64,000 nucleotides of DNA, from the NCBI GenBank assembly GCA_031409855.1, contig JANNYA010000215.1, forward strand, positions 15,264-79,263, given 5' to 3'. A program made the translations under genes and the position numbers. Under the pieces are notes generated by a model. It ran no database searches, was not told the DNA's origin, and saw only the letters and a program-made list of their open reading frames with translations. Shown here one piece after another: positions 51,786 through 59,281 of the stretch. Position 1 is the first letter of the stretch. Every line of letters begins with the position of its first letter. The DNA is from JANNYA01 sp031409855 (GTDB lineage: Bacteria > Pseudomonadota > Gammaproteobacteria > Xanthomonadales > SZUA-5).

Positions 51786-52454
51786 ATGGCGAACGCAATG
51801 CGTACCCACTCCTTCATGGCAGCGGCACTGATCGCCGGCTTATTTCAAACCCCTTTTGCCAGCGCGCAAAATTGGCGCACCACCGCAGCCGATGGCACCG
51901 TTCGTGTCATCGATGGCACCGGCACCGTTATTCAGGTCTTTGGCCCGGATGGCAACCTCGTTCAAACCCATCCAGTGGTGCCGCCGTACTTGCAGAGCAT
52001 GGGCAATATCATCTTCCAGCAGCCTGACAATTCCAACCTGCACGCATCGCGCGTGCCTGGCTCACTGCGCTGGCAGCTCAGCACCAACAGCCCGGCCACG
52101 TCAACGCTACCGGGCTATCTTGAGCTCGATGGCAAATGGTATGACTTGGCCGGCGGCTTCGTGCAAGCGTTCTTCGCGCCCAGCGATCATTCGGTGAGTG
52201 CATCGGTAAGCAACTGTAGGCTCACCGGTGGCGCGCCGTTACCCGCAGCAGTGGTGCCTAAGTTGAACCTCAATGGCGTGGCAATCAGTCTGGCCGCTTC
52301 ACCCGAACCGATTCTGATCGAACACCTGGAAAACGCCGATACCATTCGCATGAAATCGCGCACCGGCAATATCGTGTGCGATGGTGAAGTACCGTCGCCG
52401 ATTCCATTGCCTGATCCGATGTTTAAGAGTGGCTTTGAGAATCCGCCGCCGTGA
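51786..52454 (+). CDS. Secreted protein with C-terminal SGFE tail
   Basis: 222 residues. A signal peptide (FMAAALIAGLFQTPFASAQN) is followed by a beta-rich region with DGTGTVIQVFGPDGNLVQ and, after Cys pairs, a Pro-rich end (PSPIPLPDPMFKSGFE). The FKSGFE ending resembles the FADGFE-like tails I remember from many Xanthomonadales secreted proteins of unknown function. The gene starts 2 bases after the lipoprotein stop, and its own stop overlaps the next GTG start. Confidence 0.72.
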   Translation: MANAMRTHSFMAAALIAGLFQTPFASAQNWRTTAADGTVRVIDGTGTVIQVFGPDGNLVQTHPVVPPYLQSMGNIIFQQPDNSNLHASRVPGSLRWQLSTNSPATSTLPGYLELDGKWYDLAGGFVQAFFAPSDHSVSASVSNCRLTGGAPLPAAVVPKLNLNGVAISLAASPEPILIEHLENADTIRMKSRTGNIVCDGEVPSPIPLPDPMFKSGFENPPP

Positions 52455-53080
52455 GGAGCGCTCAGGAACTTAGCCCAAAGATGCAGATAAGCGCGGAACT
52501 CTATCGCGTCGTGCAGCAATTGTCGGGGCCATCACCCCTTGGCCCAGGCTTTTTAATAAACGCCCTGCTGGAAGAAGCGCTTCGCGCGCCTGAAATCATT
52601 GACCGAGCGCGGCTTTTGCTGGCCGAAGCACTTCGTCGGCACGCAGACGGTGTTGAACGCGGCCTTTGTAAGCGCCGCAAAACGCCTATCGACACGCTCG
52701 CACGTCCAATCGCGCCGGATCCACTACAAATTCAGTTCTTCGGCTGGATTCAAGAACAAGTGAAGACGACTGCAATTAACCACCCTGCCAGTTCCATCCA
52801 CACGCATCAGGATGGCTTGCTCCTCGCAAGCCCTCGCATTTTCCAAGATTTTGCCGAAGCAACGAACTGCAGCTGGCGCGACTGCCAAAAGACTGTATTC
52901 AAATCGGACTGCATCGAAACCTCAGACCGTCGCACTATAAAGCGCTACCGCTTGGCAGTAAGAGCAAAAAACCGCATGCCCTACCTTAACTGCGTCGTGG
53001 TGTGGCCCGAGGCCTGTAAGGATCTATTCGGCGAATTGCCTGCGCCAAACCCCATCATTGTCGAGCGTGTGTCGTGGTGA
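52451..53080 (+). CDS. Stand-alone TraI C-terminal-domain (DUF1528-like) protein
   Basis: 209 residues starting with GTG that overlaps the preceding stop (an internal ATG 10 codons on is possible). The C-terminal half mirrors the end of this element's own relaxase: here PASSIHTHQDGLLLASPRIFQDFAE, there PTAMLHVHEDGLLLVTPKIFKAF, and both end with a VV(V/W)P-x-ACK-x-LF stretch. No HD or triple-His relaxase part is present. The N-terminal 90 residues (QLSGPSPLGPGFLINALLEEAL) are unrelated to the relaxase. It may bind the transfer DNA or modulate TraI (inference). Confidence 0.8.
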   Translation: MRSAQELSPKMQISAELYRVVQQLSGPSPLGPGFLINALLEEALRAPEIIDRARLLLAEALRRHADGVERGLCKRRKTPIDTLARPIAPDPLQIQFFGWIQEQVKTTAINHPASSIHTHQDGLLLASPRIFQDFAEATNCSWRDCQKTVFKSDCIETSDRRTIKRYRLAVRAKNRMPYLNCVVVWPEACKDLFGELPAPNPIIVERVSW

Positions 53081-53604
53081 ATACCTACAAACTAATCAAA
53101 ACCGAGTCCGGCTGTACCCTGATGTTTCTTCGTGACGACGGCAGTGAACACGAATACGAGCGCTGGACCTTTTCAAACAAAGATTTCAATGCGTCGGCCG
53201 ACCGTGCTGCTGGCTGTTTTCCAACTGCCTATAACCTAGCGTGCGCACACGCGCGCGGTGACGCACACGCACTACCCAAGCCAGATGGCAGCACGGTGTT
53301 GCTGACATCGTATGTTTATACAACACGTCGCGATCATGCCAGCGCCAGCGACGACCGTTTAGAGGTGCTCCGCGTCGGCTTGGAATATCGCCTGTACGAA
53401 GTACGCGCGCAGCTTGGCTTTTATTTTAACCGCAGCGCGCCTATGCGCGAGGATTACACTGCCCGAGGCGAATACAGATCCCTTGCCGAGGCAGCCCAAG
53501 CGCTTTGCAGCTTTCTGGAAGACTTTGCCCAGGACGAATCCGCATGGCGCGAAGCCAGTCAGGAATGGCAGTCTGAGCAAGATCGAGAAATGGGGATTGC
53601 ATGA
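53074..53604 (+). CDS. Unknown protein in accessory operon
   Basis: 176 residues starting with GTG (two adjacent GTG codons, overlapping the upstream stop). A first half with NTYKLIKTESGCTLMFLRDDG and a helical, acidic end (EDFAQDESAWREASQEWQSEQDRE). No signal or membrane segment. No family recognised. ATGA overlap with the next gene shows co-translation. Confidence 0.7.
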   Translation: MVNTYKLIKTESGCTLMFLRDDGSEHEYERWTFSNKDFNASADRAAGCFPTAYNLACAHARGDAHALPKPDGSTVLLTSYVYTTRRDHASASDDRLEVLRVGLEYRLYEVRAQLGFYFNRSAPMREDYTARGEYRSLAEAAQALCSFLEDFAQDESAWREASQEWQSEQDREMGIA

Positions 53605-54251
53605 ACACGATCACCAATGATATCACCCGCACCTTGTCCAACTTTCGCACGCTGCCAGGTTTCGATGGCTTCGTAAAACTCCTGGCCAGCTTGTTGTTAT
53701 TGCTGTTTGTGCTCAATGCGCTGAGCGCATACGCACACACGGGCCGCTGGGTATTTCTAGCCGTGCTGATCGGCGAAACCCTCACGGTGGTGATCTATTT
53801 GGCGGCCAGGCGGCCAACACAGGTGGACACCAGTCTGAGCGCCAGCGTCGCGACCACGCTAGCCACCTTCTATTTTATGGCCTTTGATTTGGAATCAGGA
53901 ATCCCAGTCCTGCCTATTCTGGGCGTCGCGCTTCAGATTGTTGGACTAGCGTGGCAAATTGCCGCAAAACTCACGCTCGGCCGCTCCTTCGGCATGCTGC
54001 CGGCTGCGCGCGGACTGGTCACCGGCGGGCCGTACCGCTTCGTGCGCCATCCGATCTATTTGGGTTATTTTGTCGCGCACATCGGCTTTTTACTGGGCGC
54101 ATTTTCGCTCAAGAACGCGTGTTTGCTAATCGGCTTATATCTGCTGCAGTCGGTTCGCATTCGCAAAGAAGAGCAATTGCTGGCCCAGTCGCCGGCTTAT
54201 TTGACCTACCGCGCCAACGTGCGCTGGCGGGTTTTGCCGGGGGTTTATTGA
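53601..54251 (+). CDS. Isoprenylcysteine carboxyl methyltransferase (ICMT)-like membrane protein
   Basis: 216 residues with five or six membrane helices. The C-terminal signature GPYRFVRHPIYLGYFVAHIG, followed by RIRKEEQLLAQSPAYLTYRANVRWRVLPG, defines the ICMT/PEMT-like family of small membrane methyltransferases that use S-adenosylmethionine. The bacterial substrates are mostly unknown. It follows the unknown gene by a 4-base overlap and precedes the RHH protein by 2 bases. It is an unusual cargo for an ICE. Confidence 0.85.
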   Translation: MNTITNDITRTLSNFRTLPGFDGFVKLLASLLLLLFVLNALSAYAHTGRWVFLAVLIGETLTVVIYLAARRPTQVDTSLSASVATTLATFYFMAFDLESGIPVLPILGVALQIVGLAWQIAAKLTLGRSFGMLPAARGLVTGGPYRFVRHPIYLGYFVAHIGFLLGAFSLKNACLLIGLYLLQSVRIRKEEQLLAQSPAYLTYRANVRWRVLPGVY

Positions 54252-54253
54252 TA

Positions 54254-54625
54254 ATGGCCAGACACGCGCGAATGGACGCTCTCCTATCCGACAGCCCGGA
54301 TGTACTTACCGAAGACTCCACTGGCAGAATTCTGGTTCGCAATATTGACCAGGCGGTTCTGATCAAGCTGAAAGCGCTGGCAGAGCAAAACGAGCGCTCG
54401 CTCGAGGCAGAATGTCGATTAGCCATCCGCGAATGGGCTGCCCGACAGAACGCGTGTCGCACCGACAAAAATGTATTGCTCGATATGAAACTAATGACGT
54501 CCGACTGCAAAACCATGCTGCACACGATGATTGAGACATTCAGCAAAATCGTGTTGGATGACGACAGGAGCTACAGCGTAACGATTCAAATTGCGGCACT
54601 TGGTAAGACAGGTACCGCGAATTGA
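54254..54625 (+). CDS. FitA-like ribbon-helix-helix protein without a toxin partner
   Basis: 123 residues. Residues 25-65 (RILVRNIDQAVLIKLKALAE, then ERSLEAECRLAIREWA) match FitA-type ribbon-helix-helix antitoxins, which normally pair with a FitB PIN-domain nuclease. Here a roughly 55-residue C-terminal extension with TSDCKTMLHTMIETFSKIVL replaces the usual short tail, and no PIN gene follows. Likely a DNA-binding regulator derived from an antitoxin. It starts 2 bases after the ICMT-like gene. Confidence 0.75.
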   Translation: MARHARMDALLSDSPDVLTEDSTGRILVRNIDQAVLIKLKALAEQNERSLEAECRLAIREWAARQNACRTDKNVLLDMKLMTSDCKTMLHTMIETFSKIVLDDDRSYSVTIQIAALGKTGTAN

Positions 54626-54659
54626 TATGCCTACTTCACACACAAGAGGAAACTAACGA

Positions 54660-54959
54660 ATGCCTGACCAACTGAAAATTATTCAGCGGCCCTTCGACGC
54701 GTTTTTGTCGAACGCGGAGATTGTCGAGCTGCAAAAACGATACGACGGGTGCGCAGTGAGTATGCGAGTCATGCTTGTGCTGCTCGGAAAATCTTCAGGC
54801 GAGGTCGACGCGATTGTACGAGTTCGCGACGTTGAATCCATGCAACTCATGCTGGACTCGATTGCCAATTGTGCCAATGCCGGTTTGGCGATGAGCGAAA
54901 TGGCAGCGCTCGCCACCGCGCGATTAAACGCGTGCGACGGTCGGTCGGTAACGCACTAG
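54660..54959 (+). CDS. Small unknown protein after the RHH gene
   Basis: 99 residues preceded by a clear ribosome-binding site (AAGAGGAAACT). It is helical, with VSMRVMLVLLGKSSGEVDAI and MLDSIANCANAGLAMSEMAALA. No signal peptide and no recognised domain. Position suggests it ends the accessory operon beginning at ssb or at the lipoproteins. About 180 non-coding bases follow. Confidence 0.65.
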   Translation: MPDQLKIIQRPFDAFLSNAEIVELQKRYDGCAVSMRVMLVLLGKSSGEVDAIVRVRDVESMQLMLDSIANCANAGLAMSEMAALATARLNACDGRSVTH

Positions 54960-55138
54960 GTCGGTCTTAGAACGCGGAAAATAAACCACGTTACGCGGGC
55001 CGACGCGGCCTGAATTCGCTCTGTGGCCGTCACCGCTCTCAAACGGTAGACGTTGTTTTTATTTTTCATAAAACCGCAATGTGAAATTTTAGTGCATGAT
55101 TAGACTTTCTTAACGCTTTATTTAAGGGGACTACCACC

Positions 55139-55903
55139 ATGCTTAAAACACTATCGCTGATTTTCATTGGGCTTTTGCTCACCGTGCAGCTGCACGCCGA
55201 GGTTTTGACTAACGAATCCGTCGTCGAAATGGTGAAAATGGGGTTGGGTGAAGAAATTATTCAAGCCAAAATTAGCGCCGGCCCGAACCGATTCGATACC
55301 AGCACACCCGCCTTGGCGGCGCTGCAAACCAGCAAGGTTTCCGCAAAAATCATCGCCGCCATGATTGGTGCCGGCGCGACCGGCAAGCCGCAAAACACTG
55401 CATTAAATGCATATGGCATCGAAACCGTCGGCTCCGAGAGTCAGTTTTATTACGGGCCAGAGGATGACCTGGTTCGCATCAAGCCGATTCGCGTGGCGAG
55501 CCAATTCTCGAACCGTAAGTCCTGGATCCCGATCTACGGTGCCTTTGCCGAACCCGAAGTGTTTTTGTTTATCAAAGGCTCGAATTCCAGCAACGAATTG
55601 CCATCCGAGAGCAATCCAGCGTTTCGCACATCGCTCGACCCGCTCAATATCCGCTTGGTCAAATTAGGACTGCACAAACGCGGTGATCGTTACATCGTCT
55701 TTCAAGGCTCGAATTCTGAGCGTGAGATTGAACTGGAAAGCAATCAAGATGCGGGCGGCATGTACGTGCTGACCATTCCAAACGCTTTGCAAAGCGGTGA
55801 ATACGCCTTTCTTTATAACCCTTCAAACACCACCGGTGGATTCTGGGCCGGGTTTGGGCAACAGGCGGGAACGGCGGTTGCGTTTGATTTTGCGGTGCAA
55901 TGA
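55139..55903 (+). CDS. Exported protein with a short N-terminal LTNESV motif domain
   Basis: 254 residues with a signal peptide ending at LHAE. The first 60 mature residues (LTNESVVEMVKMGLGEEIIQAKISAG, then TPALAALQTSKVSAKIIAAMI) are a common helical module found at the N-terminus of many exported bacterial proteins of unknown function. The rest is beta-rich (GDRYIVFQGSNSEREIELES). A strong ribosome-binding site (AAGGGG) and A/T-rich promoter region precede it; it looks monocistronic. Confidence 0.75.
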   Translation: MLKTLSLIFIGLLLTVQLHAEVLTNESVVEMVKMGLGEEIIQAKISAGPNRFDTSTPALAALQTSKVSAKIIAAMIGAGATGKPQNTALNAYGIETVGSESQFYYGPEDDLVRIKPIRVASQFSNRKSWIPIYGAFAEPEVFLFIKGSNSSNELPSESNPAFRTSLDPLNIRLVKLGLHKRGDRYIVFQGSNSEREIELESNQDAGGMYVLTIPNALQSGEYAFLYNPSNTTGGFWAGFGQQAGTAVAFDFAVQ

Positions 55904-55964
55904 AGACGATTGGCAATGCCAGCGCCAATGAGTCTAAAAAACAGACACATTGTCAGTGGAGTAA

Positions 55965-56339
55965 CTAAGTACGGCGCAACATTGGCAATAGCCGCAGGCG
56001 CGTTCGGTCGGTATCTATGGTCAGCAGCGCGCCGGCGCGCAACTCGTCTGCCATTTGCCAAAGCGCTTGAATCACTTTGGCACCGATAACGTCCGGGCTG
56101 ACATCGTCCGCGCGAATCTGCACGACGCTTGGCTTCTCACCTTGGTTCGCCGCTAGAATCGCCCCGAAATCGAGGTCATGAGTAAACACCACATAGTCGT
56201 TGGCAGCGGCGTAAGACATGATCTCTGTGTCGCGCGCGTCGCGCTTGCCAAGGGTCGACCAGTGCACAGAATCAATTCCCGACGATGCCAATACCGCTAT
56301 CCAGCGTGGCGACAGATTCATATCGATCAACAATTTCAT
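55965..56339 (-). CDS. DUF5615 PIN-like toxin candidate
   Basis: 124 residues beginning MKLLIDMNLSPRWIAVLASSG, then DTEIMSYAAANDYVVFTHDLDFGAIL. The acidic residues (Asp in LLIDMNLS, Asp in THDLDF) and fold belong to the DUF5615 PIN-like nuclease family. The start overlaps the stop of the DUF433 gene. These two form a known type of candidate toxin-antitoxin pair. Confidence 0.85.
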   Translation of the reverse strand: MKLLIDMNLSPRWIAVLASSGIDSVHWSTLGKRDARDTEIMSYAAANDYVVFTHDLDFGAILAANQGEKPSVVQIRADDVSPDVIGAKVIQALWQMADELRAGALLTIDTDRTRLRLLPMLRRT

Positions 56340-56566
56340 GCGCTGAGCAAAACGACCTCACGCTCGTCGCTGCGCCAGGCGGCATAGCGCAGCGCTTGCA
56401 GCACGTCATCGCGCTCTAGGTAGGGATAGTCCACAAGAATATCGTCGATGCTATGGCCAGCACCCACTTGGCCAACTACCATGCCTACCGTGACGCGCAA
56501 ACCCCGAATACACGCCTTGCCGCCCATGACATCGGCATTTTGGGTGATGCGATTGAGCTGATCCAT
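56336..56566 (-). CDS. DUF433 antitoxin candidate
   Basis: 76 residues: RITQNADVMGGKACIRGLRVTVGMVV, then DDILVDYPYLERDDVLQALRYAAW. The GGKxCIRGxRVTV phrase defines the DUF433 family, helix-turn-helix proteins paired with DUF5615. It lies upstream of and overlaps its partner, the antitoxin-first order. Confidence 0.9.
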   Translation of the reverse strand: MDQLNRITQNADVMGGKACIRGLRVTVGMVVGQVGAGHSIDDILVDYPYLERDDVLQALRYAAWRSDEREVVLLSA

Positions 56567-56637
56567 GACAACCCTCTTTTTAAAATGTACGTGTACAGTA
56601 ACGACGCGACAATGACCCAGTTGACGATAAAACGGAA

Positions 56638-57138
56638 TTAATCGGTTAGGCCATGGGATGCGATTTTAATCCTCAGTGGCTCGCTTCGGAACGTGGCGCG
56701 CATTGACCGCAATAAGCGCAACTTCGCGCCCCGCAGTAAGTTCCGGCGCAGGCTTGGTGGCAAAGCGTAGTGCCAATAGGGCGGTTTTCCGACCAGCGCG
56801 TCCAGCGCCCCTTCAAAAAACTCGACCCGAGTGACACGCAGTCCAAACGTACTGCCGGGCGGCAAAAAGCACCTCCATGGCGCTGCGTGACGCAAGACAT
56901 TCGGCCGGTAAAGTAACTTCGCATCATGCGCTACGTCCTCAGTTTCACCGCCCCAAGCGACGTGTAATCGCGCGCCGACGCGCGCCGGCTGTCCCGCCCA
57001 ATATTTTTCGCCTTTTCGAAATAAATTTATACCGTTATCGCCGTTGAATTTCGCAGTAGAAAACGGCGTAAAGATACCGGTTCGCAAAATCTCAAGAACA
57101 CTCCAAGGGCACGTGCTGTGAAAATAGTGGTTTTCCAT
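56638..57138 (-). CDS. Unknown protein, possibly ADP-ribosyltransferase-like
   Basis: 166 residues beginning MENHYFHSTCPWSVLEILRTGIFTP. The YFHST...ILRTGIF phrase is reminiscent of the NAD-binding start of some ADP-ribosyltransferase-fold proteins (Y/F-H-x-T followed by I-x-x-x-G). The rest (LLYRPNVLRHAAPWRC, FFEGALDALVGKPPYWHYALP) shows no known motif. No partner antitoxin or immunity gene is adjacent. The assignment is a weak suggestion. Confidence 0.55.
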   Translation of the reverse strand: MENHYFHSTCPWSVLEILRTGIFTPFSTAKFNGDNGINLFRKGEKYWAGQPARVGARLHVAWGGETEDVAHDAKLLYRPNVLRHAAPWRCFLPPGSTFGLRVTRVEFFEGALDALVGKPPYWHYALPPSLRRNLLRGAKLRLLRSMRATFRSEPLRIKIASHGLTD

Positions 57139-57210
57139 AGTTATCCAAATAATTGAAGCGGTTTTTTGTGGAAACTCAACTTCTGTCGCTATTCCCCACC
57201 CAGAGCGGCG

Positions 57211-57858
57211 TTACCGACCAAACATGCGCTCATGCACCCAGCCCTCATTTGTCAAAACAAAGGTGGCGGTAATTGTTTGAGTGGCTTCAGCTTGCTTTAC
57301 GTCTCTATCCAGATGGAGCGTAGGTGATTTCGCCCAAGACTGAAAATCCGTGACCTTATAGGTGAAGTTAACGCGTGACGACTTCACACCATTTACGTCA
57401 CTGGGTTCCGTATATTGACCAATGTCAACAAGCTGCTTCGTTGCATAGCAAAACCGGTCGCCAACCAAAAACGGTTTTCCTTTATCAGTCACATCTACTT
57501 TTAGTACCTCAAATTTCCTAATTTGCGGTGGATCTGAATTATCTGGGTAAGGCTCAGAGCGAGGTTCAATCGCTACGCTTACGAATCCGAGGTCGTGAAA
57601 TGCCTTTATGGTACGTTCTTGATGAAACGCCAAGTCTAAAGTCAATGGCGGTGGCGTTGGCGCGAACGGATCCGTTTGAATTTCTACGTCACCCGGAATA
57701 CTTTTTAGTCTCCATGACAAATCAGTGCACAACCCATTTGTGTCCAAAAACGCTTGCGCAGCTTTCGCAAAGTTTGCTTTGCTAGGCGCTTTTTGATCCA
57801 CGCTGCAGGCTGATACAACCACCGCAAATAGCGGAATAACTAGCTTAAATGTTTTCAA
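57211..57858 (-). CDS. Lipoprotein of unknown function
   Basis: 215 residues with lipobox VSAC (Cys18) and a soluble part with LDTNGLCTDLSWRLKSIP and YKVTDFQSWAKSPTLHLD. No known domain. Base composition is noticeably more A/T-rich than the transfer genes, which suggests a different origin. It lies between the unknown 166-residue gene and the second integrase, all on the minus strand. Confidence 0.7.
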   Translation of the reverse strand: MKTFKLVIPLFAVVVSACSVDQKAPSKANFAKAAQAFLDTNGLCTDLSWRLKSIPGDVEIQTDPFAPTPPPLTLDLAFHQERTIKAFHDLGFVSVAIEPRSEPYPDNSDPPQIRKFEVLKVDVTDKGKPFLVGDRFCYATKQLVDIGQYTEPSDVNGVKSSRVNFTYKVTDFQSWAKSPTLHLDRDVKQAEATQTITATFVLTNEGWVHERMFGR

Positions 57859-57929
57859 CGATTACTCTGAAAGACTTTCGGATTGTGATCTTGGCATCTG
57901 TCAATTCAACTGGCAACGACGACATGTGC

Positions 57930-58901
57930 CTAAAACCTTATCCGCTCAATCTCTGCCTGATTCACCTGCTCACGTCTACGGTCATACAGTTGTGTGGTTG
58001 TCGTGGAGCGATGACCGGCAATTTTGGCCGCTGTTTCCAGAGTGCCGCCGTTGGTCAGGTAATTCGTGATGCCACTGCCGCGAAAACTGTGGCAACCAAT
58101 CTCTACCGGCAACCCGACGGCCTTCGCGCGCCGGCGAATCATCACGAAAATATTGCCGCGCAGCATCGGTTTCTCCGTCAAGGCGCCCGTGCGGCCTTTG
58201 ACACTCCGAAATAGTGGGGTTTCGCGCTGCTCGGCAATGCCTGCCAATTTTAGATAATCCTCAACGTAACTGGCGGCTTGATGGTGCACAGGCACTTTGT
58301 TTTCGCGCCCGCCTTTCTCGCGCAGTAGGAACCAGGCTTGCGCGCCCTGGCGGTAATAATCTCGCACCCGTAGTTTGGCGGTAGCACTGACACGCGCAAA
58401 GGAATACGCCATTACCGACAAAATCGCACGGTCGCGCGCGTCGATCAATGCCTCTGCATCGAAGCTCGCAAACAGCGTGCGTAATTCTTCCGCCTGCAGA
58501 ATCGGTGTTTTGCCGCCTTCTGATATGTGCTTGGGTGGCTTGACCGAGGCCGCCGGGTTGAACGGCAGGCTTTGGCCGGTGACCAGATAGTCAAACATTT
58601 GCCGAATTGCGGCAACGTGTTGTTTGACGGTCGACGGCGCACGCTGCTGCGTCAACCTTTCAACATAAGCGGCGACGTGCAATGGTTCAATGTCTTGCAG
58701 TGTTAAACCGAACGAATCCATGGCTTCGAGAAAACTACCGCAGGCTTGGGCATAGGCTTGCCGGGTGTTGACGTTGCGAATGTTGGCCGCGAAGAACTCT
58801 AAAAAGCGCCGGCCTGTTTTTTCACCCGCTTGGGCGATGACGGTCGGCAGCGTGGGTGCATTTGGCAGAGGCAGAATTGATAGTGCGGTCATGGCTGACA
58901 T
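57930..58901 (-). CDS. Second tyrosine recombinase
   Basis: 323 residues. Catalytic residues are Arg170 (YSFARVSA), Lys196 (LREKGGRE), His271-x-x-Arg274 (CHSFRGSG), His297 (AGHRSTTT) and Tyr306 (TTQLYDRR), a complete active site. N-terminal core-binding domain (about 30-110). Sequence is unlike the left integrase. It marks the right margin of the ICE and may act in excision, or belong to a separate insertion or gene-cassette-like element. Upstream lies the inverted repeat GGTACG-9-CGTACC. Confidence 0.88.
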   Translation of the reverse strand: MSAMTALSILPLPNAPTLPTVIAQAGEKTGRRFLEFFAANIRNVNTRQAYAQACGSFLEAMDSFGLTLQDIEPLHVAAYVERLTQQRAPSTVKQHVAAIRQMFDYLVTGQSLPFNPAASVKPPKHISEGGKTPILQAEELRTLFASFDAEALIDARDRAILSVMAYSFARVSATAKLRVRDYYRQGAQAWFLLREKGGRENKVPVHHQAASYVEDYLKLAGIAEQRETPLFRSVKGRTGALTEKPMLRGNIFVMIRRRAKAVGLPVEIGCHSFRGSGITNYLTNGGTLETAAKIAGHRSTTTTQLYDRRREQVNQAEIERIRF

Positions 58902-59281
58902 TTTTTTGGTACGTCACCAGAGCGTACCAGTTCGGCTTAGGTTATCAATCCATAAAATTAGTTATGTACTGAGTAATCGCCTGACACCCCATGCCAGTGC
59001 CGCAAATTACATTTTAGTTTCGTCACCCGCGCACTGTTCTCCGGCGCGAATACAACTGTTGTTGCACGAACGACTCGCAAACTCTGCGGCCTTAGGCTTG
59101 GCATACAAACGCTTCGTCACAGTCACCACACATCAGCTGCGTTGATCCTGCCAATCTGGGATTCGCTCCATGTCCAGCCGCCGCACGCCTACCGCAATTT
59201 ATGATGCAAAGAAGTTTCTTTAAGTATTCCTTCGCCAAGGTAGACAAAATTTAAACTTTCAAGCCGGCAAATTCTATCCGC
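58902..59281. other. Non-coding stretch between second recombinase and MFS gene
   Basis: 380 bases without a convincing gene. Just upstream of the recombinase start lies GGTACG-9 bases-CGTACC (58908-58928), the size of a tyrosine recombinase core. No copy of the tRNA 3' end was found. The rest shows no repeats or RNA genes I can recognise. The ICE right end probably lies within or near this stretch. Confidence 0.5.

Larger units (their letters stand above)
24130..59000. mobile_element. Integrative conjugative element, PFGI-1/ICEHin1056-like (MPF type G); right end approximate
   Basis: The segment begins at a tRNA 3' end and has a tyrosine recombinase at each margin. It carries a relaxase, a coupling protein and an almost complete set of genes typical of genomic-island-type conjugation, followed by toxin-antitoxin and unknown cargo. 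Chromosomal housekeeping genes lie on both sides. No copy of the tRNA 3' end was found near 58.9-59.3 kb, so the right boundary is set only by where ICE-like genes stop. The partition and replication genes often seen in large members (parA, parB, helicase) are absent, so it may be a reduced or rearranged element. Confidence 0.85.

Noticed and set aside
53951..54253. Longer N-terminus for the FitA-like protein
   Set aside because: The extension overlaps the ICMT-like gene out of frame; the ATG two bases after that gene's stop fits better.
58904..58917. 14-base match TTTTGGTACGTCAC shared with 14976-14989
   Set aside because: A match of this length is expected by chance in a window this size, and the other copy is in a host gene far from the ICE.
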